In this document: positions 39,671-50,000 of the stretch, piece by piece
How positions within the stretch are numbered: position 1 is the stretch's first letter
Layout: every line of letters starts with the position of its first letter
Assembly (NCBI GenBank): GCA_022605405.1
Contig: JABYQQ010000006.1
Location: forward strand, 2,356,001-2,420,000
Length of the DNA: 64,000 nt
Reading direction: 5' to 3'
From: Earliella scabrosa
Lineage: Eukaryota; Basidiomycota; Agaricomycetes; Polyporales; Polyporaceae
Program-made: the position numbers and the translations under genes
The notes under the pieces: model-generated
The model's database searches: none
Seen by the model: the letters and a program-made list of their open reading frames with translations, nothing else
Told to the model about the DNA's origin: nothing

Positions 39671-40133
39671 ACTAAGTTGTGAGCAGAAGTGTTGAAAAAG
39701 GCAGAGAACAGTGAAGGTCTGTGCATAACTGTCTTGGCCCAAGAGCCTTTATACGTGCGAGACATGAAGGCAACGCGGGACGATGGCTTCTTGCGCGACG
39801 TGAGAGCGGTCATAGATAGGCTTCGAAGACTGGACAACCGCTATTGTGGTCTCTGAAACTTGATTTGAAGTCGCGATCGCGTTACATAAGCAAATTACGT
39901 AATAGGGAAAGCTTTGTCATCCATGGACACCCACTCACACGGCGTGCAGACCCAGAGTTCAGGACCCCTGACAGTCGTGTGGAATACCTGCGACAGTCAA
40001 CCTAACCACACGAATCTCACTGGTCTGTGTCGAGCTGTGTCGTCGCGTGGAAGGTTGCATGTCACGTCCATGTCTCGAGTATGTCCCAAATCACGTGACG
40101 TCATCTCCGCGAATTCATCGTCAAAGCTCCTTG
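39671..40133. other. Intergenic, promoter side of paralog D
   Basis: No gene. It ends at the TTG target duplication (40131-40133) of the element starting at 40134. Confidence 0.5.
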
Positions 40134-40788
40134 CACGAGGGGCAACGTCGGATGTTCGGCACCTGAACCAGGCTTGTAACCGTGGGGTATGACGAGTAAT
40201 CTTCTATAGTAAAGCACATCGGTTTCCTTTTAGAGTAACCGCCGTCCAAAGCCGGAAACTTTCTCAGTTTCCGTACATCCCTGCGACTCTCTTGCCCTGA
40301 AACAAGTACCACCATGATGGCCAGGGACTCTTGATGCGAATAAAATATTCAGAAGCACTAAAGGCGGGATACTGACGTACAGGTAAGTAACGGAAGTCGG
40401 TATTAGATTCTGATCTTTCAGACAGTAGACTGTTGTAGTGGCCTTCGCGCCAAGTACTGTGACAAAAGGACACGGCGAGCGAAGGCGAGCGGGCGATAGC
40501 CCGCGAGCTGAGCGAGCCTCTTCGCCTTCGTGGCAAGGGCACGGGCGAACTTCTAGTCCTGGTCACAAGCCTAGTTACAAGGCTGGTTCAGGTCCCGAGC
40601 ATTGCTGACGTCACTATAGTCCTCAGTACTAATGGTCTATGAGGTCTACTTACTCCAAGTAAGTATTACATAATACTTTTCACGGACCTGAACCGGCCTT
40701 GTAACCAGGCTTGTGACCAGGATTACTCGTCACATCCCACGGTTACAAGCCTGGTTCAGGTCCCGAACATCCGGCGTTGCCCCTCGTG
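40134..40788. mobile_element. Non-autonomous inverted-repeat element, 655 bp, copy 1
   Basis: Ends CACGAGGGGCAACG (40134) and CGTTGCCCCTCGTG (40788) form inverted repeats extending about 60-70 bp, flanked by the direct repeat TTG (40131-40133 and 40789-40791). A diverged relative with the same ends and a different 3-bp duplication lies at 42137-42622. The interior holds a hairpin-forming run around 40475-40530 (AGCGGGCGATAGCCCGC) and a smaller inverted-repeat unit at 40557-40722. CAC ends with 3-bp duplications are compatible with a CACTA/CMC-type derivative, but superfamily is not proven. Confidence 0.75.
40557..40722. repeat. Inner 166-bp foldback unit of the 40134-40788 element
   Basis: TCCTGGTCACAAGCC at the left and GGCTTGTGACCAGGA at the right are inverted, with near-matching arms of about 38 bp that include GGTTCAGGTCC. 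The centre (GCTGACGTCAC... GTACTAATGG...) is also found in the related element at 42137-42622, so it is part of the family rather than a chance nested insertion. Confidence 0.7.
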
Positions 40789-40819
40789 TTGACACGCTCG
40801 CCAAGACGCGACAGAGATA

Positions 40820-41095
40820 CTGTACCATTTCGACCTAAAGTTCACCGGGTGTGACCCGTGACACCCATGAACTACGGGGCGGAAAGTTCAGACCCCTCGG
40901 TGACCTGTGACCCGGGCAAATGTTCAGTTCACACGGGCTCCTCGCCCGCCAAAACAGCAATCTAGCGCCCGATAGGCGCCGTGACTTCTGAGGGGCGGAA
41001 GTTCAAAAGTCATTTGTGACTGTGACACCTCGAACTTTCGGATGTTCCAAGGCCCTTGTGACGCGTGACCTGAACATAGGGTCGAAATGGTACAG
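40820..41095. mobile_element. MITE, 276 bp, CTGTACCATTTCGACC ends with TA flanks
   Basis: The left end CTGTACCATTTCGACC (40820) is mirrored by GGTCGAAATGGTACAG ending at 41095; arms continue with AAGTTCA against TGAACAT. TA flanks both sides (40818-40819, 41096-41097). The interior contains repeated GTGAC and AAGTTCA motifs in both orientations. It starts about 30 bp after the 655-bp element ends. Confidence 0.8.
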
Positions 41096-41097
41096 TA

Positions 41098-42133
41098 TGT
41101 CAAAGGGATTCCACCCAAAGGGAAGTATTCACGTGACCTGACAGGTTTCGTGTCGCGCGCTGGGAAATTTCAAAGGAATACTATGTAGTCTCCGTCAGGA
41201 CGGTGGTGCTCGCTCCCACCAAGGGCAACCTTCCATGTTTCCAAAGATAACATTTGGATAGCATTGCAAGTACAGATTGAATGATCCCGGCATACTCCCC
41301 TGAGCCACATGGTAAGAACATTTAAAAACACACCCGGGTGAAGACAAAGAACATCAAGAGAACATGCAAATAACATGTTGAACATGGCATGTTCTCACCA
41401 TGTTATATGTATGTTTTCTTCACAGACATTGAGAAATCATTCAATCAGCTTCTGCGATGTTGTCAAAATGTTTGTACTGGGAACATGGATAGTTGCCCTC
41501 GGTGTCCGCCAGAGGCCGACAGCGAATAAGCGCTGAAACATGCGTGGTTGGGCCACCTTGAGTATGACTCGTAACTCAACCATACTCCACTCAACTGCCA
41601 TAAAATCGCCAACAGATATTGAGAAAGTTGGTCTCAGCATTCTTGTGCACTTTCGGGAAGCTACGATAGCAGTCGCACCTGGTGTGCAGGCGGCGAGTTT
41701 TGGGCGCTTGAATTTACTGTACCCGAACAATTTGTACCTCAGGCTGTTTGTCCCAGCGAAGTGCAACCAGTTCACGCCTTAGTGGGTATGCTCGCTTCCC
41801 TCGCAATGAAACTCTGGGGGGGTTGACTGTCATAAGTATTCCACGCGACTGTCGGGGGTCCTGGAATTTCGGTCTGCACGCCGTGTCAGCATCAGAATAA
41901 CCGATTCTATCTAAAGAACCGGAACTAGTAGTCCTCATGCAGCTAGCTCCTACTGTTCTGGCACACAACAACTTACAACGCTACAGAGAAGGTACTATCA
42001 TGGAGGGAGAGAAAAGCAAGCAGATCGGAAGAAGCACGGTTTCGACCGGCCTCCTCCTCAGGCCTCAGGCCTCAGGTCCCGTTCTGGTAGGCGCGCTGAA
42101 GTGCTTACGACCGGACTGGCTGGCGAGTCTACG
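41098..42133. other. Repeat-region spacer
   Basis: No gene supported. The AT-richer part around 41230-41460 has no open frame of interest. A ~55-bp block at 42070-42135 recurs at about 795-860. Confidence 0.45.
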
Positions 42134-42136
42134 CCT

Positions 42137-42622
42137 CACGAGGGGCAATGGCGGATATTCGGGTCTGGAACAGCCCTGTGTAATGACCGTGACTGGACTA
42201 GTACTCCGAATATTAGTCGTCGTGCCTGTCACCGTCCTGTTTGTGTTCAGGTCCCGAACTTGGCTGACGTAACGTTAAGGGCCGGTACTAATGGACATTC
42301 AACCCGTAATTACTGAGTAAGTCTTACGTAATGCCTTTTCCGGACCTGAACCAGCCTTGTACTAAGTACTGGCACGACGTGCACCCGCAAGAAAGGCGGA
42401 TTGTGATACTGACGGGATATTCCGGGCTGCGAAAATCTATCCCTTTCAGTGCCTGCCTGGCTGAAACAACCGTGGCGTGAAAGGCCGGGTGTTCCCCACA
42501 ATATCACAAACTGCACTGCTGGTGCACATATGCACGTCGTGTAGTAGGACCGTGACAGGAGTACAATTCTGGTCAGTTCACAAGGCTGTTCCGGACCGTA
42601 ACATTCGGCATTGCACCCCATG
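42137..42622. mobile_element. Non-autonomous inverted-repeat element, 486 bp, copy 2
   Basis: The left end CACGAGGGGCAATGGCGGAT (42137) is mirrored by TTGCACCCCATG at 42622, flanked by CCT (42134-42136 and 42623-42625). The interior from about 42260 to 42375 matches the inner unit of copy 1 (TTCAGGTCCCGAAC, GCTGACGT, GTACTAATGG, CGGACCTGAACC). More diverged and shorter than copy 1. Confidence 0.7.
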
Positions 42623-42968
42623 CCTCCCCCTGCTCTTTCACCGTTCACCCACAAAGGTCAAGACTGGTGTAATCAACCTCACTACATCTGATTCGACGCT
42701 TCCACCAGCAGTCAATTTAGAGAACATACTACTTAGTACACTAGACCCACCCGGGGCCCGCCGCCACTGGCACATGATAGGTTAACTGGAGTCGGAGACT
42801 GTCGCAGATGTCGTTCTCAGGAGATTGGGGTCCGTCCTCCGATAGAATATAAACAGAGATAAGTCATGAACAACGATGGTAACTCACACCTCGAGTTCGC
42901 GGGTGCAGCTAATCAAGAATCTGCCAACAATGGCTCATACTCCCTCCTAATGCGAAGACCGAGTCTCC
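42623..42968. other. 3' flank of the band-7 gene
   Basis: No separate feature seen. Confidence 0.5.
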
Positions 42969-45297
42969 CTATTTCCTCCCGTTCGCGCCTATACCGGCGG
43001 CCATCCCGACGGCCATCGCGCTCCCCATCTGCGCACCCAGTCCGTCCGTGGGTACAAACACCGCCTTGTCCCCGAATGCTTGCACGCGCGACACTTCCGT
43101 CCTGCGCAACTCCATCTCGCGTGCGAAATTGTCCACGACAGCCGCATCCGCTGCGGCGCGGAGGCGGATCGCCTCTGCCTCCGCTTCCGCCGCCAGCCGC
43201 GTCGCCTTCGCCTGAGCTTCGGCTTCAATCTGCAACTTCTTCGCCTGCGCCTCGGCGGCGGCGACGATGCTGTAGGCTTCAGCGTCGGCTTTGGTCTGTC
43301 AGCGTGTGACGGGTCAATGGAAACGTTCCGAAGTATGTGGAAGAGAAGGGCAGCTGACATTCTGCGATTGTGCCTTGATGCGGGCGACGGCGAGAGCGCC
43401 CTCTTCCTGCTTGATCTTGTTGCTGTTCTCCCGGTCGACGTTCTACGTCTATCTGTCAGTATGCACGGATAGGCCATGGCGGCGCGAGGACGTACCGCAG
43501 CCTCGACCTGAGCCTGCAGCGCACGGGTGGTCAACTTGTCCATCGTCTGCGCAATGTCACCCTTGAATTGCCGGTCGATGACGGCTGAGGGTCCGTCAGC
43601 AAGTCGTCCCCACCGAATGTCCAAAGTGGGTACGTACCGAGATCCTTCATAATGATACCATACTCCAGAGCAGCAAGGTGTAGATCGTCCATCGCGCGGG
43701 TCCTGAGGGCATCGAGGAAGGCGGAGGACGCGTCACTTCCGTCATCCATGTTGTCGGGACCAAGCGAGCGCTGTTTGACCATGGAACTGTAGTCCACTAT
43801 GGTGACGTGACAGTCAGATGCTGATCATATGAGGCGTAGGAGTGCGAAATCAGCATACAGTGCGCGACGATCTGGGTAAGAATCGACTGTGTCTTGTCTC
43901 GGAGCGCGTCATATGGTGTGTTGTATCCATGTGTTGTCAGCTTGAGCGGTTCTGTCAATTGCCTGTCCACGTCTAAGGTGCCATTGTGGAGGACGGATAT
44001 TACGAAGATACGCACCACTTGAGGTAGATCGTCAGGCTGACAGGCACTTGATCGCGCGTGAAGCTTGAGACGAATGCATCAGACCGCGAATGCAAGGAGA
44101 GCCAACCGCACAACACTCACATGTCCTTCGTCGGCATCTCCAGCTGGTTCTCACCAAGCGTGAACAGACCACGAAGCGTGACGTTCGGTGTTGTCACGAA
44201 GTGCTGGCCCGCGGGGAGTAGCTCGAGGTCGTCGCCTTTCTGAAGAATAGCGCAGTTGTTCGCAGGGATGTTCAGGCTGTACCGTGCATCGTTAGCTCGG
44301 ACGCGATGGACAGATAGGACGTAGCGCATACAAGAGTGCAACGACGTAGTCCTTCCACGTCCCCGACGCTGTCCTGCTCTTCATCGTGACCTCGTGGCTC
44401 CTGCACAAGTCGTCGTTGAGTTAGATCCGCTGATAGCTGGCGCACGAGCAAAGGGCGCACCATCCAAGCGTCACATTAGTGATTCTGTCCTTGATCATCG
44501 TCGGCAAGTGCGTCTGATCCACAATCGACAGCACGCTGTACGTGCCCTCGATCGCGTACGCGACAAAGCCCGAGTTCTTGATCACGAATACGTGGTTCTG
44601 CGGGTCCGACACGACCGCCGCCTGGTTCTGCGACACTTGCACGACCGTCAGACCGTTGAACTCAATCACGGTATCCGACACTAACAGAAGCGCGAGTGAG
44701 TAATCGTGTTAGATGCAAGGATATGACCGAGATACGCACGGCCGCACGTGCCCGTGAACACTCGTGCCCACCAGTTGCGCAGCGGGAAGCCTGGGTACCG
44801 TCCAGGGCGCGTGAGGATCTTGGGGAGACCACCATGGTTGATGAGCCCGATCTGTCCCGGAGTGACTTCCTGGCCTATCCAATCCGTGGGTTTCTGCAAG
44901 GCGGCGCGGCGGTGAACACACACTCTCGACAGTGACGGTCGGAGCTCACCTTCGTAGACAATATATGCACCCGACCGGACTGCATGCAGCGTGTCATGAG
45001 CGCGCGTTCCTACCGCCCCCAGTGAAGCCACAAGTCCGACGAACGTACCGCCCTGAGCTGCCTGTCGAGCTTCTGCAGCGCCGCGATCAGCCCGTCCTTC
45101 CCGATCTTGACGAAGAACGGGCGCTCCTCTTCCATGTAATCGACCGCGGTAGCGAAGTTCGCGGGTGAGGCATACTCGCGCCGCCGCGGCTTCTGCGGCA
45201 CCTCGTCGATCGGCGCCTTGAAGCTGTGGCCGTTCGTGTGCTCGCGGTAGTGCGCGGAACCGTCCACAACCGTCGTCGCGTCGCCGACACTGGACAT
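42969..45297 (-). CDS. SPFH/band-7 domain protein
   Basis: A gene of about ten exons. The start MSSVGDATTVVDGS at 45297 leads into a charged N-terminal part (EVPQKPRRREYASPANFATA), then a basal segment GQEVTPGQIGLINHGGLPKI, and an SPFH core with PGRYPGFPLRNWW, VSQNQAAVVSDPQNHVFVIK, and NVTLRGLFTLGENQLEMPTK. The C-terminal half is a coiled coil of Ala/Glu/Lys heptads (KADAEAYSIVAAAEAQAKKL, EAEAQAKATRLAAEAEAEAI), as in stomatin and flotillin proteins, ending GMAAGIGANGRK. No transmembrane helix was seen, so membrane association would be peripheral. It resembles fungal band-7 proteins more than prohibitin or stomatin; partner and exact compartment unknown. Confidence 0.85.
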
Positions 45298-46368
45298 AGT
45301 GGATGCTGGTGTTGATGTGTTGATATGAAACGGGAAAGAGTGGATAAGCGACTCGACAAGTGCGGGTCACTGGAGGTAGTGGTGTCGGGAGGGTGGGAAC
45401 GCTTAGCACAGGCGGAGGCGGGTATATATGAACCGTTACGAACGGGAAAGATCGAGGCGCGGGGAGGTCTTGTGGTCGGAATGAGGCCCCGATAGAGTTG
45501 ACGGGGCGGATTCTGAATGAAGCCGCAGCTGCGAAGCTAGGTGGGGCTGGGAGGGTCGATAGAGTTGTGCGTCTGCTTGATGTGAGGTGAATGAACGGCG
45601 CGCGAGAGCGGAACCTTATATACCGCTCGACGCGACATCGCCTCCCCTCCTGGACGCATCAACTGACTATACGCGCGACGTCAGGGGACATATCTGCCGA
45701 TGTCGAATGCTCCGTATGTGGCGTTCTATGTCAGGGAGGGCGCTGAGAGACGGCAGCCTCGTCTGCCGCGCCTGGGAGAGCTGTCGTGCACAGCCCCCGC
45801 AGATGCCGACGGATCCTATATCCTTACTTAGACCACGTAGTTGGATACGCACCCGCGTTCTCCCGCCTCCCAAGAGCATACATGCACCAAGGGCGGTGCC
45901 GGATATTGAGACTAGGAGCGAACGTTCGTGCGATACATGATGCGTCGGATGTTCCCAGTTGGGCGACTCAGCGCAAAGAGCCTATCCGTAGATCGACGCC
46001 GCAACCGGAACATGTTCAGCATGCCGCGCCACCGTCGTAGACAATGCAAACGCGCACCTTGAACTTGCAGAGGTCTTAGGAATACAGCGAACGTTGTTTC
46101 GTCATCCAGAGGATCCGTCCGGCTCGCAAGGTCTTGGGCGCTTACTATGAAGCTGTGATAGTTCTGACTCGCCTGTGCGGTACCGCACTCTGACTCGCTT
46201 TGAACGTGAATTCTGATAACCATGGGGCTTCACAGCTCCTAACGCCGCGACAACCAGTTGCCCCAGACATGCATATACATGAAACACATAACACTCCACA
46301 TACCCAAGAGTCCATCTGGCGATCCGTCTGCAGCCTCAGACCTACTGTAGTATCTCCAGTCCTTGCGT
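45298..46368. other. Intergenic between band-7 and Lunapark genes
   Basis: Contains the promoter of the band-7 gene on the left and the 3' flank of Lunapark on the right. Another TATATA-type run lies near 45617. No gene is supported. Confidence 0.5.
45421..45430 (-). promoter_or_regulatory. Candidate TATA element of the band-7 gene
   Basis: On the minus strand CATATATACC lies about 125-130 bases upstream of the ATG at 45297, a plausible TATA distance if the 5' UTR is about 90-100 nt. Based on position and motif only. Confidence 0.35.
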
Positions 46369-48017
46369 TCACGAGTCGACATCCATGCTCGTCCCGTCTT
46401 CCGAAGGGGCGCGATTGGGAGCCGTCGCGCTCGTCGGCGCGCCGATGGGAGGGGCGAAGTTGCCCTCACCAGCGGCAGTGGTGGGGTGCGGTGCACGGCC
46501 GTCAGGGGAGCGGCTCTTCTTACCCTGCTTGATCTCGCGTAGCGTGCGCGCAGATGGGTTGAAATAGCCACACTTTGGGCAGACGTATTCTGTGGAACGA
46601 GAACACAGCATCGTTTAGTGACTTGATGCCAGATGACAGAATGAACTGGAGTGCTAACGCGCGTCATCCCACTGGCTCTCTTTAACGAGACCGTTGTGTG
46701 CAAAGCACTTCTGGCAGATGAGGGCGTAGCGAGTGGCCGCGCCTGTTGCCGAACCGTCGTCGTCGCCGAGTATTGCGTCAGCGATTTTGTCGAACCACTG
46801 CTTGCGCGGGGCTGGAAGGGGTCGCTGCGGTGAAGCTGAGAAAGAAGTGAGCGACGGTCACAGATACGTGGCGAATAGAGTTAGCACAGGCGGCGGCAAA
46901 AAGGCCGTGTCGAAACATATACAGACACTGCATACAGTTATGTACGGATAGGATCTCGCCCATGATGATGAAGCCCACTCACGAGACAGTTGCTGCTGAA
47001 GTCCTGGAGTCAATTGACCAGGAGCAGGCGTCTGAGGCACAACTTGCAAGGTGCGCGGTGCTTGCGGTGTCTGAGGAGCCTGAGGCTTAGGCTCAGGCTG
47101 TTGGGTCTGAGGGCCCCGGTGACGTAAACCAGGACTACCAGGAGCAGGTCCCTCCTCGTAACGTTCAATGAGATTGCGCATGGAGTAGTAGTTGGTCTTC
47201 TGTTTGACCTCTTCGATCTTCTCGCGCTGCTGCTTACGGAGCTGCACAAGTGCCTTCTCTGTTGAGGTACGTCAATAGATGCGCGGTACGGACAACAGGC
47301 GCATGTACGGACCTTCTGCTTCACTGATACGCGTGTACCAGAGCTGTACAATCCTCCGGATGAAGAGAATCCTGCAATGAAGCCTTGATGTCAGTGTCTG
47401 GAAACCAGTTGCAGACGGACGGACGAGCGCGTATAGGCAGCTCTCCAAGGATTTCACGGCTCCGAGGGACAATGGGGTGTATGTGTTGTGGGTGACGCCA
47501 CGCGCACTTCACGCACGTTCTGCAGACGACTCACGCCCCCTTGCAGGCACCATTTATGCTCGCCAAGTTATAGCATGCTCAGAACCCACTCTAGCGCAGC
47601 GCAAACGCGTCCTTGACCCCTCCACCGCAGCCTCCACAGAGAACAATGACCCACGAGACGGAAAAAGACGCAAGAAGACGTACACAATTGGGCTGACGAA
47701 CACCGGTATGGCCTTCGTTGTCCTCTCAAAGTTGCTCGTCCTGCGATGGGCGGTGAAGTTTGGGAGGACGTCCATGTACCACAGAGTGGTGTACACGATC
47801 CACGCGAGCAGCGTGTACGTGGACACGAAGAGCGTCGCCCGCCGCTCACGCAGACGGATCTCGGACAAGCGGGTTTGTCGCCTCTGAATGTCCTTCGAGA
47901 GGAGGGCGAGGACTTGCTCGTAATCTTCGGGCGGGCTCTGCAGAGAAGCCAAGGTCAGGATCGCTCTGGCGTGGTAATCTTGCGCCGTACCTTCTTGAAC
48001 CATGCGAGAATGCCCAT
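46369..48017 (-). CDS. LNP1: Lunapark, ER three-way-junction protein
   Basis: Start MGILAWFKK at 48017, a 27-nt first exon as in other Lunapark genes, then exon 47937-47684 with EDYEQVLALLSKDIQRRQ and the coil LSEIRLRERRATL. The two hydrophobic segments are LFVSTYTLLAWIVYTTLWY and AIPVFVSPIVILFIRRIVQL; an intron of 312 nt splits the second. Next come a coiled coil (RKQQREKIEEVKQKTNYYSM), a Pro/Gln-rich linker and the C-terminal zinc ribbon (RYALICQKCFAHNG ... EYVCPKCGYFNPS, four cysteines all present), then a disordered tail. Lunapark sits in the ER membrane and stabilises three-way tubule junctions against atlastin/Sey1. All landmarks are intact. Confidence 0.93.
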
Positions 48018-48852
48018 TGTGACGAAGAAGTCCACTCGGTGGATGGGAGAGGTTACTTCAAGATATGGCGATAGAGTACACGAGGACAAGGAGCGGCGGG
48101 ATGAGAGCTGGATGAGAGTTGCGGACAAGTTGGTTCTGGTGGCTCTTACTCGCCCCAGACCGTTCCCGATACGTCAAATGGCACGTGACTAACGCGTCTT
48201 GATGGGCGCCTATATCCTTGTTCATTCAACTTCTTGGAGACGACCACTGTTGCCAACTCGACTCGAACTTCAGCTTCTAAGTACAGTATGCCATCTCAGA
48301 TCTCAGTGCTGTAGCTTCAACATCTGTGCAAGTTTCTGCTACTGTAGCTTCTGCTCCGCTGAATCCCAAGCTTGCCTCATCATCAGACTCGAGCACTTAA
48401 TCTTCCAGTGCCACAGCGGCAAGGCACTTGACTCGTCGGCCCAGAAGTTTGCCCGGACGGTTAGGCTCTCACTTCTCCCCACGATGCTTGCAACCCCACA
48501 TGGAACAACTAGCGCGACAAGCTAGTGAAGACATGTTTGTCGCATTTTGTCGTGGTGGGTGGAGGACTCATAGTACTGATGGGACAACGACCGCCGACAG
48601 ATGCGCCTTGTCATTACATGCGGTCTCAGCGCGTCCAATCGTATCACGTTCCTCCCTGATCCGCCTGATATGGCAGTGTACCGGGGTGGAGGCGGAGCGC
48701 GTAGAGCTGCATAGAGTCCCCTCACAGTGGTCAGCACGCCACACTTGAAGCGCGCCGGGGAACGACCGGAGGTATGTAGGCCCGCTGCGAGGTTAAATTG
48801 CGACACGACGAGTTGGGGGACTCTTCAGCTCAGCCCACCATCCAACCTCACA
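48018..48852. promoter_or_regulatory. Divergent intergenic region between Lunapark and paralog E
   Basis: 835 bp separate the two start codons, so both promoters lie here. It contains some GTAGCTTC repeats near 48310-48350. No gene seen. Confidence 0.5.
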
Positions 48853-49739
48853 ATGAACGAGTTTCATGTCTCCAGCATCAGCCCCCGCACTATTCCTAGT
48901 CCCACTTATCCGACTAATATCCCGCTCCATGAATTCACGTCCACCGTCATACCTCAGCAGGCTGCTCCGCTAGCAGAGCCGCTCCGCGCCACATATACCT
49001 CTTGTCTTCAGTCTTCTTCTACTCCAGGACTGTTGCAGGACGGGCCATATGTTATTCTACATATGTCTCAATATCTTGGTAAGCTTGTTCCGAGGCCTGT
49101 CGACCGAACGCAGTTGACCGTCAGCCTGCCCTTGCAGCGCTAGTTCAAAATACTTCGGCACCCGACGTCTTTGCCAGTCCGTTGGCTCATACAACCCCTG
49201 CGGACTGTAATGACATACCTATGGTTGCGCCAACTAACCAAGAAGTGGAAGAAGGGCCGTCTGGTCCCAGCCCACTTGCAGGACCAATCCGCAAGCGAGT
49301 CAAGGTTGCTGTGAGTGTGGCTCCTTGACTCGGTGCGAAATATGTCTTTGAATGTCTTCCCTAGTGCAAAAACTGTCACGAAGCCCGCAAACCCTGTGCC
49401 AGCTCCAGACCATGTCTACGCTGCGTGAAGCTGGGCATGGGCATGGACTGTGTGGATCGTCCGCGCTTCAAGCGCACAGCGGCTAGAGGTGCTCGTCAAA
49501 AAGGAACCGATGCTACTGGCTCCCGGGCCAGCGGAGAAGCAATCATGAACTTCGTAGGACAAGGTAAGCTAGCCGTTTCCTTATGACGCTCTGCTCAGCT
49601 TTGGTTTCACATGCACAATTCAGACATGCAAACATATGTTGCCGAAGCACCGAGGGTTCAACACCCCTCAAGCTCCCAGACGCAGCACTCGGTACCTAGT
49701 GTCATGTATGATCCGCTTGCCATGAGCTACTTTGCCTAG
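48853..49739 (+). CDS. Zn(2)-Cys(6) protein, paralog E
   Basis: Exons 48853-49078, 49138-49310, 49365-49563 and 49624-49739 give 237 aa with intron phases 1-0-1. Exon 2 ends GPIRKRVKVA; exon 3 begins on the first zinc cysteine: CKNC-HEARKP-C-ASSRP-C-LR-C-x8-C, followed by a basic RFKRTAARGARQKG tail. The N-terminus is Ser/Thr/Pro-rich, the C-terminus short and ends VMYDPLAMSYFA. It is the shortest of the five paralogs and closest to D in the HEARK spacer. Nuclear DNA binding is expected; no activation domain is recognisable apart from the Ser/Pro-rich N-terminus. Confidence 0.85.
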
Positions 49740-50000
49740 GACGTCTCTCGACTCGACTCGATCGTTATCGACACCTTCCAGCTCTTGTTGTCATCAGTTC
49801 TCTGTCTTCGCTGCTCTGCTTCGCTATCTGTTCTCTCATGCAGTATCAGTCATTCCCGAGTCTGTCATCGACATAATCAGTAGACGTCCAAGGCCACGAA
49901 TCAATCTTGTTACTTTAGACCGCTTCCCGTATCCCCGATCCTGGCCATTCATTGTCACAATCGCGAGTCATAATTGTATACTGTACACTTCGACCTCAAT

